DNA from: DASVEE01 sp036380735
GTDB taxonomy: Bacteria > Acidobacteriota > Thermoanaerobaculia > Gp7-AA8
DNA: 64,000 nt
Assembly: GCA_036380735.1 (NCBI GenBank)
Contig: DASVEE010000049.1
Location: 48,789 to 112,788 of the forward strand
Direction of reading: 5' to 3'
The notes beneath the pieces are model-generated. The model did no database searches. It was not told the DNA's origin and saw only the letters and a list, made by a program, of their open reading frames with translations. Position 1 is the stretch's first letter. Each line of letters opens with the position of its first letter. The position numbers were made by a program, and so were the translations under genes. Positions 18,537-26,594 of the stretch are shown here, one piece after another.

Positions 18537-19133
18537 TTACCGCCCCGCGGCTTCCATACCCTTGGCGATCGCGTTGGCTTTCGCCGTCTTCACCTTGGTC
18601 GGCATCAGCTTGTGAGCCATGCTCTGGAGCTTCTTGACCGGACGCAGCAGCGGGTTGTCCCACATCGCCTGCACCGATTCCTTGCGAGCCTGCATGAGGT
18701 CGCCGAGCTCGCGAAGCTGCTCTTCGCTGAACATCTGGCGCGCCTGCGCGAACATCTCCGTCTCTTCTTCACGGATGTGATGCTCGAGCAGCTCCTTCAG
18801 CACCTTCGCCTTGGCCTGGAACTCGTGTGACTTCGGGTTCGCGGCTTTCAGCGCCGGCAGCACCATGTCCACCACGTGATGCTCTTCCGCGGCTTCGTAG
18901 AACATGTGCTCCGCTTCGTCGTTTTTCTTCCGGTCGACGGCGGTCTTGAACGCCGGATAGAAGATCTCTTCTTCGCTCTGCGCGTGCATCTTCACTTCGC
19001 GCTCGATCTCGTTGACGAGCGCCTCGCGCCGCTTGATCGTGGTCGCCGCGTTACCTTCGAGCTCGCTGAGCTCGCGGGTCAGGCGCTTGATCGTGGCGTG
19101 ATCGGATTTCAGCATGGTCAGTACGTTGGGCAT
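18537..19133 (-). CDS. Hemerythrin HHE domain protein
   Basis: A 198-residue helical protein. The hemerythrin-like ligands are visible: an early His in MLKSDHATIKRL, HAQSEEEIFYPAF, HHVVDMVLPALKA and HHIREEETEMFAQAR. Such domains bind a di-iron centre and handle oxygen, nitric oxide or iron stress in the cytosol. The last 60 residues are basic and Lys/Ala-rich (KVKTAKANAIAKGMEAAGR), a possible nucleic-acid-binding or disordered tail. The ATG at 19133 is preceded by AAAAAAGGAGAAG, a strong ribosome binding site, so the in-frame extension upstream is not used. It is divergent from the YbaK-like gene. Confidence 0.9.
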   Translation of the reverse strand: MPNVLTMLKSDHATIKRLTRELSELEGNAATTIKRREALVNEIEREVKMHAQSEEEIFYPAFKTAVDRKKNDEAEHMFYEAAEEHHVVDMVLPALKAANPKSHEFQAKAKVLKELLEHHIREEETEMFAQARQMFSEEQLRELGDLMQARKESVQAMWDNPLLRPVKKLQSMAHKLMPTKVKTAKANAIAKGMEAAGR

Positions 19134-19216
19134 AGGCTTCTCCTTTTTTCCCACGCTCATCACTAATGCGTGAGACGTGCCCGACTGCACAGTTTTGGGG
19201 TAAAAAGGGCAGCACT

Positions 19217-19714
19217 TTGGCCGACAACGACAGCATTCTCCACGAACGCGTCCGCGACACCCTCCACGAGCACGGAATCAGGTACGAGGTCCTCGCGTGC
19301 GAGCCCCACCTCGCCGACACCGCCGAGTTCTGCGCGCACTACGGCATCTCCACCGACGAGGCCTGCAACGCCATCCTCGTGGCCCTCAAGACCACGCCGC
19401 GCAGCTACGTCGCCTGCCTCGTGCGCGCCGACACGAAGCTCGACGTCAACAAGCGCGTCGCCGCCATCACCGGGGTCAAACGACTCTCATTCGCGTCATC
19501 CGAGGAGACGGCGGAACTGACCGGGATGCTCATCGGCGGCGTGACCATCGTCGGCCTGCCGGCCGAGGTCGCGATCCACGTCGACACCCTGGTCATGGAG
19601 CGCGCCCGTGTCATCCTCGGCGGCGGCAACCGCTCCAGCAAGATCCGGCTCGACCCGCAGGAGCTCCTCAAGCTCCCCAACCTCAGCGTGAGCGAGGTCG
19701 CGGTGCCGCGATGA
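19217..19714 (+). CDS. YbaK/prolyl-tRNA deacylase-domain protein
   Basis: About 165 residues of the YbaK/EbsC fold. Family features are the N-terminal helix (HERVRDTLHEHGIRYEVLAC), a middle VRADTKLDVNKRVAAITG with the Lys seen in this family, and GVTIVGLPAEVAIHVDTLV and GGGNRSSKIRL near the end. Such proteins hydrolyse mischarged aminoacyl-tRNA, for example Cys-tRNA-Pro, but many paralogs have other substrates. The start is uncertain. I chose the TTG at 19217, behind AAAAAGGGC; an ATG at 19166 would add 17 residues lacking conservation and would run through the hemerythrin promoter region. Confidence 0.75.
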   Translation: MADNDSILHERVRDTLHEHGIRYEVLACEPHLADTAEFCAHYGISTDEACNAILVALKTTPRSYVACLVRADTKLDVNKRVAAITGVKRLSFASSEETAELTGMLIGGVTIVGLPAEVAIHVDTLVMERARVILGGGNRSSKIRLDPQELLKLPNLSVSEVAVPR

Positions 19715-19980
19715 GCACCCGCCGGTCGCCGCTGTTCTACCGGCGCATGGTCCGCGTCGAGGACCGCAAAGTCATCGCCCGCTTCCTCGGCGACACCCGC
19801 CGCGCGGCCGTCATCACCTTCCCCACCCACGGCGACGCCAAGCGCGCCGCGGCGAGACTCATCGTCCAACTCCGCCTGGCCAGGACCGACGAGGAGTGGG
19901 ACAGCCAGCTCCTCTTCCGCACAGAGCTGATCCGCGCCTACGACTCCCTGGCCGACGAAGACGCCGGCAACGACGAGTAG
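19711..19980 (+). CDS. Small hypothetical protein following the YbaK-like gene
   Basis: An 89-residue protein beginning MSTRRSPLFYRRMVRVEDRK. It starts inside the stop codon of the YbaK-like gene (ATGA), so the two are translated together. Basic in its first half, with TFPTHGDAKRAAARLIVQL in the middle, and acidic at the end (DSLADEDAGNDE). There is no signal peptide or membrane segment. I do not recognise the family. The coupling suggests a shared role with the deacylase, but that is inference. Confidence 0.55.
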   Translation: MSTRRSPLFYRRMVRVEDRKVIARFLGDTRRAAVITFPTHGDAKRAAARLIVQLRLARTDEEWDSQLLFRTELIRAYDSLADEDAGNDE

Positions 19981-19984
19981 AGAG

Positions 19985-20150
19985 GGGAACGCAGTACGCA
20001 GAAGGAAGAAGTGAGAACCGTCGGCTTCTTCGTTCCTCGTTCCTCGTTCTGCGTTCTGCGTTCTGCATTCTGCGTTCTGCGTTCTGCGTTCTGCGTTCTG
20101 CGTTCTGCGTTCTGCGTTCTGCGTTCTGCGTTCTGCATTCTGCGTTCGCC
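19985..20150. repeat. Array of a 7-bp repeat (locus C), GTTCTGC x about 14
   Basis: GTTCTGC is repeated about fourteen times between 20046 and 20147, with two copies changed to ATTCTGC. A shorter complementary segment (GAACGCAG, TACGCAGAAG) lies upstream at about 19987-20005 and can pair with part of it. It precedes the tRNA-Glu promoter. Frames through it are open only because of the repeat. Confidence 0.9.
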
Positions 20151-20189
20151 CCCCGGGAATGTGCCCGCCCCAGCCGCAGTTTCAGCCGC

Positions 20190-20218
20190 TTGACAGGTCG
20201 AAGTGGCTTCGCTACTCT
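20190..20218 (+). promoter_or_regulatory. Sigma-70-type promoter of tRNA-Glu
   Basis: TTGACA (20190-20195), a 17 bp spacer and TACTCT (20213-20218) lie 18 bp before the mature tRNA 5' end. Spacing and sequence fit a housekeeping promoter. Confidence 0.7.
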
Positions 20219-20236
20219 CCGCTTCCCTTCTGGCAC

Positions 20237-20312
20237 GGCGCATTCGTCTAGGGGTCCAGGACGCCGCCCTCTCACGGCGGTAACACGGGTTCGAATCCCG
20301 TATGCGCTACCA
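20237..20312 (+). tRNA. tRNA-Glu(CTC)
   Basis: A 76 nt cloverleaf: acceptor GGCGCAT pairs with ATGCGCT (with a G-T pair at the end), followed by A and an encoded CCA. The anticodon stem CGCCG/CGGCG encloses the loop with anticodon CTC. The T arm has GGGTTCGAATCCC. It is the intact copy of a sequence whose 3' part is repeated at 22184 and 50538, so it is the integration site of the island that follows. Confidence 0.95.
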
Positions 20313-20321
20313 ACCCTCCCC
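20251..20321 (+). repeat. Direct repeat copy 1 (attL within tRNA-Glu)
   Basis: This is the part of the intact tRNA shared with the downstream copies: bases 20251-20312 equal 22184-22245, and 20267-20321 equal 50538-50592. Confidence 0.9.
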
Positions 20322-20351
20322 CTTCCAGCGTGCTGACCGCACCCTCCCCTG

Positions 20352-20384
20352 TTCACTTTTCTGGCTTGTTCATCGATAATGAAC
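20352..20384 (+). promoter_or_regulatory. Promoter and operator of the AbiEi/AbiEii-like pair
   Basis: TTCACT (20352-20357), a 17 bp spacer and GATAAT (20375-20380) form a plausible promoter 15 bp before the start codon. The inverted repeat GTTCAT-CGATA-ATGAAC (20368-20384) covers the -10 box. Autoregulation through inverted repeats in the promoter is known for AbiEi-type antitoxins, so this is the likely operator. Confidence 0.6.
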
Positions 20385-20394
20385 ATCCACGACA

Positions 20395-21390
20395 ATGAAC
20401 GATGCTTCCGAACATCAGCTCATCGCTGCAGCGACGGAAGCACTGAAGGATCTAGGACTGGACGCCGCCGCGGAACCGGCGAGCAGCGGAGATCGCGGAA
20501 GCGACGGCTCGTTCACATTGCACCGGAACGGAAAGACCTTCCAGTACCGGGCCGAGGTAAAGCGGCGACTGACTCCGTCGATGCTCGGTCTGCTCGAACT
20601 TGCGCTCGCGGCGAAAGACGACCGGCTCCTGATCGCGGATCACGTGACCCCACCGATGGCCGACGAGCTTCGTCGGCGGCGGGTGCAGTTTGCAGATTCC
20701 GCTGGCAACGCCTTTCTCGATCGACGCGGCTTGTTCGTCTTCGTGACCGGCCGGCGTAGCCGAGCCGCGACGACAGCGCCACGACGCGTCCGCGTCTTTC
20801 AGCCGAGCGGGATCAAAGTCGTTTTTGCACTCCTGTCGGTACCGTCGCTCATCGGCGCGCCTCAACGCACCATCGCCAAGGCGGCCGGCGTCGCCTTGGG
20901 AAGCGTTCCGATTGTGCTCGACGGCTTGACGGAGCTCGGCTTTCTGATGGAACACAAGGGAACGCAGAAGCTCATCCAGCGTGACCGCCTCCTCCAGCAG
21001 TGGACAGAATCCTACGCGCGCCTGCTGGAGCCCACGCTCGAGCTGGGACGCTTTTCTCCAGCATCCGCCGACTGGTGGCGACATGCCGACCTGACCACGC
21101 ACGGCGCGCAATGGGGCGGAGAGACTGCTGCGGCACTGCTGCATGAGTATCTCGTACCGGAGCGGGCAATCATCTATGTGGAGAAGATCCCCGCTCGCCT
21201 CATGTCTCAATACCGCCTGAAGGCCGATGTTTCAGGCCGGGTACTCCTGCGACGCCGCTTCTGGCAGGCGGTCCCGGCACCACGTGCCGACGTCGTTCCG
21301 CCGCTCCTCATCTATGCCGATCTGATCACCGCCGGTGACGCGCGGTCGATCGATGCGGCGAAGCACATTCGTGATGCATACGGTCTTTGA
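20395..21390 (+). CDS. AbiEi-like antitoxin / transcriptional regulator
   Basis: A 331-residue protein. The first half looks like a nuclease-fold-derived domain (RAEVKRRLTPSMLGLLELAL, LLIADHVTPPMADELRRRRVQFADSAGNAFLD). The middle is a winged-helix segment (TIAKAAGVALGSVPIVLDGLTELGFL, about residues 160-190). The C-terminal half has the YVEKIPARLMSQYRLKADVSGRVLLRRRFW and VPPLLIYADLI pattern seen in AbiEi-family or COG4861-type proteins. It overlaps the next gene, a nucleotidyltransferase, by 17 bp, which is the classical AbiE order of antitoxin then toxin. In this family the antitoxin represses its own promoter and counteracts the toxin indirectly (type IV). Confidence 0.7.
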   Translation: MNDASEHQLIAAATEALKDLGLDAAAEPASSGDRGSDGSFTLHRNGKTFQYRAEVKRRLTPSMLGLLELALAAKDDRLLIADHVTPPMADELRRRRVQFADSAGNAFLDRRGLFVFVTGRRSRAATTAPRRVRVFQPSGIKVVFALLSVPSLIGAPQRTIAKAAGVALGSVPIVLDGLTELGFLMEHKGTQKLIQRDRLLQQWTESYARLLEPTLELGRFSPASADWWRHADLTTHGAQWGGETAAALLHEYLVPERAIIYVEKIPARLMSQYRLKADVSGRVLLRRRFWQAVPAPRADVVPPLLIYADLITAGDARSIDAAKHIRDAYGL

Positions 21391-22216
21391 CCTTTCGAGT
21401 ATCCAAGAGCTCCGCGCTCTCTCCTCCGTCGTACGCGTCCTCGCTAGCGTCATCGACAGCCACGTCGAGCGGTGGCTCATCGTCGGAGCGACTGCGCGGG
21501 ATCTCGTCCTTCGTTACATCCACAAGCTCCCAGAGGGGCGGAGAACCGTGGATCTCGATATCGCCATCGCTGCAGGAACGTGGCAGGCGTTCGAAGCGGT
21601 GGAGCAGGGGCTCGTCGCGGAAGGTGCGCAGCACGCCTCCCAGCCGCGCCATCGCTTCCAACTTCTCGGCTGGACGATAGACGTACTGCCTTTCGGCGGC
21701 GTGGAACAGGATGGTGTCATCGTCTGGCCACCGGACAACGACAATGCCATGTCCGTCATTGGCTTTGAGGAAGCGAGCCTGCACGCGTTCGACGTGATCC
21801 TGCCGGCCGGCCGACGTGTATTCGTCGCCTCACCGCCCGGATTGCTCATCCTGAAATTGATCGCGTGGAGCGAGCGACACTGGGACCGGCCACGAGTCGA
21901 CGCCATCGACATCCGCGCCTTGCTCGACAGCTACGGCGCAGAGTGGAACCAGGAGCGCCTCTATGAAGAGGCGGACGATCTTCTGCAGCACTTCGGCTAC
22001 GACAACGCGCTCGCCGGGGCTGCTCTTCTGGGACGCGATGCCGCAGCGATCGCGAGGCCCTCGACGCGCGACCGGATCCGAACGATCATCGAGGCGACGC
22101 TGACGGATGAATCATTCGTGCTCCCTGCAGAGATGGGCGGAGCGGCCACCGACAGCATCAAACTTCTGGAAGCGCTCTTGTTCGGGGTCCAGGACGCCGC
22201 CCTCTCACGGCGGTAA
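21374..22216 (+). CDS. AbiEii-like nucleotidyltransferase, C-terminus encoded by an att site
   Basis: A protein of 280 residues with a minimal nucleotidyltransferase pattern: IVGATARDLVL followed by TVDLDIAIA, then QLLGWTIDVLPF as a possible third acidic strand. The later LLILKLIAWSERHWDRPRVDAIDIRALL is typical of AbiEii-type toxins, which transfer NMPs to tRNA. The ATG at 21374 overlaps the antitoxin gene. The last codons (GVQDAALSRR and the stop) are read from the tRNA-Glu repeat at 22184, so its C-terminus was formed or changed by integration. Whether the original protein was longer is unknown. Confidence 0.7.
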   Translation: MHTVFDLSSIQELRALSSVVRVLASVIDSHVERWLIVGATARDLVLRYIHKLPEGRRTVDLDIAIAAGTWQAFEAVEQGLVAEGAQHASQPRHRFQLLGWTIDVLPFGGVEQDGVIVWPPDNDNAMSVIGFEEASLHAFDVILPAGRRVFVASPPGLLILKLIAWSERHWDRPRVDAIDIRALLDSYGAEWNQERLYEEADDLLQHFGYDNALAGAALLGRDAAAIARPSTRDRIRTIIEATLTDESFVLPAEMGGAATDSIKLLEALLFGVQDAALSRR

Positions 22217-22245
22217 CACGGGTTCGAATCCCGTATGCGCTACCA
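22184..22245 (+). repeat. Direct repeat copy 2 (middle att site)
   Basis: A 62 bp exact copy of the 3' part of tRNA-Glu, including the anticodon arm, T arm and CCA, without the 5' half. It overlaps the 3' end of the nucleotidyltransferase gene and marks the border between the 1.9 kb and 28 kb units. Confidence 0.9.
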
Positions 22246-22404
22246 ATCACCACCGCTCACTTGTCAATTCCATGCGACAGAATCGCGCAGTTCATTAGGG
22301 AATGATTGATATCCGGCCCTCTCAGAGTCAGAATAGATAGCTCAACCCGCTATTTTTGACCAACCCCTCACCCGACCCGATCGGGCAATGGGGAACGTGC
22401 CGAG

Positions 22405-23067
22405 ATGAACATCATCGTACTGAGCCCGGTGCGGTTGCTTGGCGATGGCCTAGCAGCCTGCCTTCGTAGCCGGCCCGAGATGTGTGTTCTCGCCGTGGTC
22501 AACGAGCTCGCGGCACTCCGCAATGCGCTGGCCACGACGGATGCCGAGCTGGTTCTGATCGACGTCACCCAGGGCGTCGACCTCTTCGACGTGCGTGCGA
22601 TTGTCACCGAGTGGCCCGACGTGTCGCTGGTCGCGCTCGGGCTCAACGAACAGCGCGACGAGGTCATTCGCTGCGGGCGCGCCGGGTTCGCCGGCTACAT
22701 CGCGCGCGATGCGTCGGTCGATACGCTGTGCGATACGCTTTCGGAAATTGCCTCGGGCCGTCTCCCCTGCTCGCCCGAGATCGCCGGCGGTCTTCTGCGC
22801 GCGCTGTTCCGCAGAGACCAGGGCCCGATCGACGTTGCAGCAGACTGCGCTCTGACCCGGCGTGAAAGCGAGGTCCTCCAACTCCTCGGCCGCGGACTCT
22901 CGAACAAGGAGATCGGATCCGAGCTCTTCGTGAGCGTGGCGACCGTCAAGCACCACGTCCACCACGTCCTGGAGAAGCTGAAGCTGTCGCGTCGCGCGCA
23001 GGCCATGCGCCGGGTCCGCGACGATCCGTGGATCGCTTCGACCTCGTCGTTCGCGGGCAAGAAGTAG
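22405..23067 (+). CDS. LuxR/NarL-type regulator with degenerate receiver
   Basis: A 220-residue regulator with a receiver-like domain (residues 1-120) and a LuxR helix-turn-helix (about 143-205: LTRRESEVLQLLGRGLSNKE, VATVKHHVHHVLEKL). The receiver has an Asp in LVLIDVT but lacks the acidic pair after the first strand (LSPV), and the usual Lys is Arg (GYIARD). Control by phosphorylation is therefore unlikely. It is the first gene after the middle att site. It converges on the eCIS operon with only 8 bp between stop codons, and is the only regulator in the 28 kb unit. Control of the eCIS is a reasonable inference. Confidence 0.8.
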   Translation: MNIIVLSPVRLLGDGLAACLRSRPEMCVLAVVNELAALRNALATTDAELVLIDVTQGVDLFDVRAIVTEWPDVSLVALGLNEQRDEVIRCGRAGFAGYIARDASVDTLCDTLSEIASGRLPCSPEIAGGLLRALFRRDQGPIDVAADCALTRRESEVLQLLGRGLSNKEIGSELFVSVATVKHHVHHVLEKLKLSRRAQAMRRVRDDPWIASTSSFAGKK

Positions 23068-23075
23068 CGGCGCGC

Positions 23076-26000
23076 TCACAGCTGGCGCGTGGTCTTGATC
23101 AGCAGCCAGAGGCCGCCCTGTGGCTTGCGGCCCGTCTTCTTACTGCTCAGCGCGTCTTTGACTGGCTTCGGGTCCTTCCCCGGAATCGGAATCAGCGCAT
23201 TCTTAATGATCGATCCGCTGGAGCGATTCTCACCCTTGGGCAACGGCCAGAGGTTGAGGGGCTCGTCCTTGCCGCCGAGCTGCAATTCGACGACGTGGTC
23301 GACGTCCCAACCGCTGGCGCTTGCCGTGAAGCCGAATTTGCCGAGGAGCGTCTTGAACGTGCCCACGCCGCCGCCGCGCGCTTCCTTATCCTCGAAGAAC
23401 AACTTCTTCCCGACTGTGACCTGACTGCCCTCCCCCAACCCCAGCTTCGCGGATTTGTCAGGCGCATCCGCGATCTCGGTTGGCCTGTATCGATGGACGC
23501 GATTGCTCGTTGCGGCTCCCTGTTTCGCGAACTTCGCCGCCATCTGCGCCTGATCGAGTGACATGGACGTGCCCGTGGCGAGATAGAACGTCGGATAGGC
23601 CTCCGCCCGGCGTTTCGGATAGTCGAATGGTGCCGGATTCGGCTCCGTGCCCCATTCCTTGTCGGACAACAGCAGCACGAGGTGTGCGCCCATCTCGTTC
23701 ATCAGCTCCTCGATCTCCTTCTGGAGCGTCTCGTCCTCTTTCGCCTTTTCCTTGCTCGCGGCGGTCTTGGTCAGGCCGTTCACTCGTTTGATGAGTGCGC
23801 GGACGGCCTTGATCGCGGCAGCTTTGTCCTTGTCGTCCTTCGCCTCCGCTTCCTTCTCGTCGAGGAAGTCCTCAACGGGTTTCGGCGTGCTCGCCAGAAG
23901 GAGCTGCGCCCCAGTCCCTTCGCCCTTGAATGAGAGCGAGTGCGGCTCCCCGCCCGCCTTGAAGCTGACTTTGGTCTTCCACCAGCTGATGAGCGCCTTG
24001 ACGCCCGCCTTTCCGGCCGCGACGACTTTCCCGACCCCCTTCGCCGCCGTGTTGATCACCCAATCCATGGCCTTGTTCACCGGTGCGCGGGCGCGGTCGA
24101 TGAACTTCTTGATCGTGCCGCTGATGTCGCCGAGGCCGAGGAGGGCGGCCAGGAAGCCGATGGCCACGGGGATGGCTTTGGCGAGGGCGTTCTCCACCCA
24201 CTTGGTGGCGCTCGCGAGCTGCCCTTTGGCGATGGCGGCGATGGAGTCGATGATCGCGTTGACGAGCGTCATGATCTGCGAGCCGCGATTGATGAAGAAC
24301 ATCACGATGTCGTAGATGGCCTTGCACGCTTTGAAGAACGCGGAGACGGGGTTGAGCAGGCCGATGATCCAGGTGACGCCGGCGATCAGCACGCGGTCCT
24401 TGATGTATCCGAGGACGGCGTCCATGACCATCGACTTGAGATCGGTGAGCTTCTCCTTGAGGAGCTCCCACAGTCCCGAGATGCCGCGGGTCATGACGAT
24501 CTTGAAGATCTCCGCGGTCTTCTCCAGCCCGGCGACGACCGGCTCGCCGACGATGGTCACGGCGCGCGCGCGAAAGTTCGCGTAGGTGAGTCCGAGGACC
24601 TGCAGGATGATGCTGATGACGCCCTTGAGGTCGAACTTCTCCGGCATCTGCAGCCCCGCGCCGCCCAGCGCGCCGAAGAGCCACTCCATCAGCCCTTTCT
24701 CCAGATGCGTGGCGATGTTGGCCATGAAGTTCTCCAGGCCGTTCATCACCGCGGAGACGAGATTGCCGAGGAACCCGATGGGGTCGGAGATGATGTCGAC
24801 GACCACCGCGGCCGCCTTGGCCAGGATTCCGACCAGCATGTCCTTGAAGGCCAGGATCTTCTTGATGACGCCGACCGTGGCGTCGTAGACGCGCTGCCAG
24901 AACGACTTGTTGGCCTCGCGCAACGCTTCTTCCTTGGCGGACATCCGCTCGTACGAGGCCTTGTATTGCTGCGCGAGCTTGTCGATGAGCGCGTCGCGGC
25001 GCTGGTCGATCTCCGACCCCATGGCATCGAAGTCGCCCGAGACTTCCTTCAGCGCCTCTTCGCCGAATTCCTTGACCTTCCCGTCGAGCGTCTTGACGAA
25101 CTCCTCGACCTGCAGGCGTCCCGCGGCCACGCGCGCCTTGGCTTCTTCGAGCCTCGCGTCGACGAGGTTCGCCACCGCGTCGATGGCCAGGTCGACCTGC
25201 CGGAAGTACTCGTCCCGCGCTTTCCGGAGCGAGCTCTCGATCAGCTTTTCCCAGTCGTCGCCCCACGTGGTGAGCCACGTTCCGACGCCGCCCTTCGCGT
25301 CCTCGAACGTTTTCTCGTACGCCTCCTCCGCGCGTGCGAGGCCGCCCTCGAAGGCCGCCGCGGCGTCGGTCTCCATCTTCTCGAGAATCTTGCCGACGTC
25401 CGCGCGAGTCTTGTCCTTGAAGCCGTTGATCGTGGTCGTGACGCGCTCGCGTTCCTGCGCGGCTTTCGTCTTCGTGGCGTTCTGCTGTCCGGTCACTTCG
25501 CCGATCCGCAGCTCGCGCATGCCGTGGATGCCTCCCAGCTCTTTCGGGAGCTCGGCCTGCGCTCCTGCTTTCGCCTGCGCCTGGACGCCCGCCTCGGACT
25601 GCCGGTATTTCGCCTCTGCGGTGGCCTCGTGTTTTTCGGCGGCGGAACGTTCGGAGAGCGTCTTGTTGAACTGCGGCTCGTTCCCTTTGCCGAGTTGCTC
25701 GGTCGTGACGCCGCTCTGCTCCATCGCCTGGTCGGTCGATCCGCGGTCGGACGAGTAGTCGAGGCGCTCGGGAGGAAGCGGCGCGGGCACGATCGGCGCA
25801 GCGGAGACCGGCGCCGGCTTCGCGCCGACCGCCTCGGACGTCAACTCCGTCTTGGCACCACTCGGTGCCGGTGCGACTTCGGTGGCGGCAGCGCCTTTCA
25901 TCCCTCCCGCCGCCGCATCGCGCTCGGTGGCCAGCGAGCCTTTCAGCGCGTTGCTGGCTTTCTTGCCGCCCGTCTTCATGACTTCGTCGGCCTGGTCTTC

Positions 26001-26591
26001 CGTCTTCGGCTCGGGCGTGGCCGCTTTGATCGCGGCTTTCAGATCGGCTTTGAATTGGTCGCGCCGGACTTTCGCCGTCTTGGCGGCGTCGAGAGTCGTG
26101 ACGGTGGCGACGGACGCCTCGCGCGACCCTTCGATTTGCGGATCCTTCGCGGCGTCCTGCGCGGAGCCGACCAGGGCTTTTTCATCACCGCGCTTCTTTG
26201 CGCGCGCGGAGCGTTCCTGCACCGCCTTGACCGCGGGCGCAATGGCCGCCGCCGCGGAAGGAGGCGCGGCTTTCTCAGCGGCTTCGCCCTTTCCCGGCTG
26301 CTTCTCTTTTTCTTTTTCCTTTTCCTTAGGCGCGGGCCTGGCCGCTTTGGCGGTCTCTTTGGCCTCGGGCCTGGGCGCCTCGACTTGCTTCGCGACCGGC
26401 GCGGGCGGCCTGGCAGTCTTCGAGGACTGGATGGATCGGGCCACCGACTGGGCGGCCTGATTCCCGAGACGCACCTGCAGCGAGCGCACCGGTGATGGAG
26501 CGGGGGCCGCGCTGCGCTGCGCCACCACCGGAACTGCGCGCCGGCGCTCGAACGCCGGCGCCGCGGTCTGAAGTTTCCGTTCGGCCGCCAC
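23076..26591 (-). CDS. Putative eCIS cargo: large helical protein with C-terminal HNH-like nuclease
   Basis: 1171 residues, GTG start at 26591, 3 bp after the previous stop codon. The N-terminal 300 residues are low complexity (Ala/Lys/Pro/Glu) and contain LQVRLGNQAAQSVARSI near residue 40. This resembles the LQRxxGNxA motif at the start of eCIS-associated DUF4157 proteins, but no HExxH follows. The middle is long amphipathic helix (residues about 420-600) and then hydrophobic segments (about 620-880), such as WLFGALGGAGLQ and GVTWIIGLLNPVSAFF. The C-terminus has DVDHVVELQLGG and NLWPLPKGENR (about residues 1088-1120), an HNH/endonuclease-like metal site. It is the last gene of the operon. 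A nuclease cargo is most likely; a combined tape measure and cargo is possible. Confidence 0.7.
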   Translation of the reverse strand: MAAERKLQTAAPAFERRRAVPVVAQRSAAPAPSPVRSLQVRLGNQAAQSVARSIQSSKTARPPAPVAKQVEAPRPEAKETAKAARPAPKEKEKEKEKQPGKGEAAEKAAPPSAAAAIAPAVKAVQERSARAKKRGDEKALVGSAQDAAKDPQIEGSREASVATVTTLDAAKTAKVRRDQFKADLKAAIKAATPEPKTEDQADEVMKTGGKKASNALKGSLATERDAAAGGMKGAAATEVAPAPSGAKTELTSEAVGAKPAPVSAAPIVPAPLPPERLDYSSDRGSTDQAMEQSGVTTEQLGKGNEPQFNKTLSERSAAEKHEATAEAKYRQSEAGVQAQAKAGAQAELPKELGGIHGMRELRIGEVTGQQNATKTKAAQERERVTTTINGFKDKTRADVGKILEKMETDAAAAFEGGLARAEEAYEKTFEDAKGGVGTWLTTWGDDWEKLIESSLRKARDEYFRQVDLAIDAVANLVDARLEEAKARVAAGRLQVEEFVKTLDGKVKEFGEEALKEVSGDFDAMGSEIDQRRDALIDKLAQQYKASYERMSAKEEALREANKSFWQRVYDATVGVIKKILAFKDMLVGILAKAAAVVVDIISDPIGFLGNLVSAVMNGLENFMANIATHLEKGLMEWLFGALGGAGLQMPEKFDLKGVISIILQVLGLTYANFRARAVTIVGEPVVAGLEKTAEIFKIVMTRGISGLWELLKEKLTDLKSMVMDAVLGYIKDRVLIAGVTWIIGLLNPVSAFFKACKAIYDIVMFFINRGSQIMTLVNAIIDSIAAIAKGQLASATKWVENALAKAIPVAIGFLAALLGLGDISGTIKKFIDRARAPVNKAMDWVINTAAKGVGKVVAAGKAGVKALISWWKTKVSFKAGGEPHSLSFKGEGTGAQLLLASTPKPVEDFLDEKEAEAKDDKDKAAAIKAVRALIKRVNGLTKTAASKEKAKEDETLQKEIEELMNEMGAHLVLLLSDKEWGTEPNPAPFDYPKRRAEAYPTFYLATGTSMSLDQAQMAAKFAKQGAATSNRVHRYRPTEIADAPDKSAKLGLGEGSQVTVGKKLFFEDKEARGGGVGTFKTLLGKFGFTASASGWDVDHVVELQLGGKDEPLNLWPLPKGENRSSGSIIKNALIPIPGKDPKPVKDALSSKKTGRKPQGGLWLLIKTTRQL

Positions 26592-26594
26592 GGG

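Noticed and set aside
19985..20150. CRISPR-like repeat before tRNA-Glu
   Set aside because: It is a simple 7-bp tandem repeat without spacers.
22308..22330. Possible fourth att fragment (GGCCCTCTCA)
   Set aside because: Only ten bases match and the match ends at once; too short to support an integration site.
23940..26495. 851-codon plus-strand frame opposite the cargo gene
   Set aside because: GC-rich antisense shadow; the minus strand has the HNH-like motif, operon context and sensible composition.
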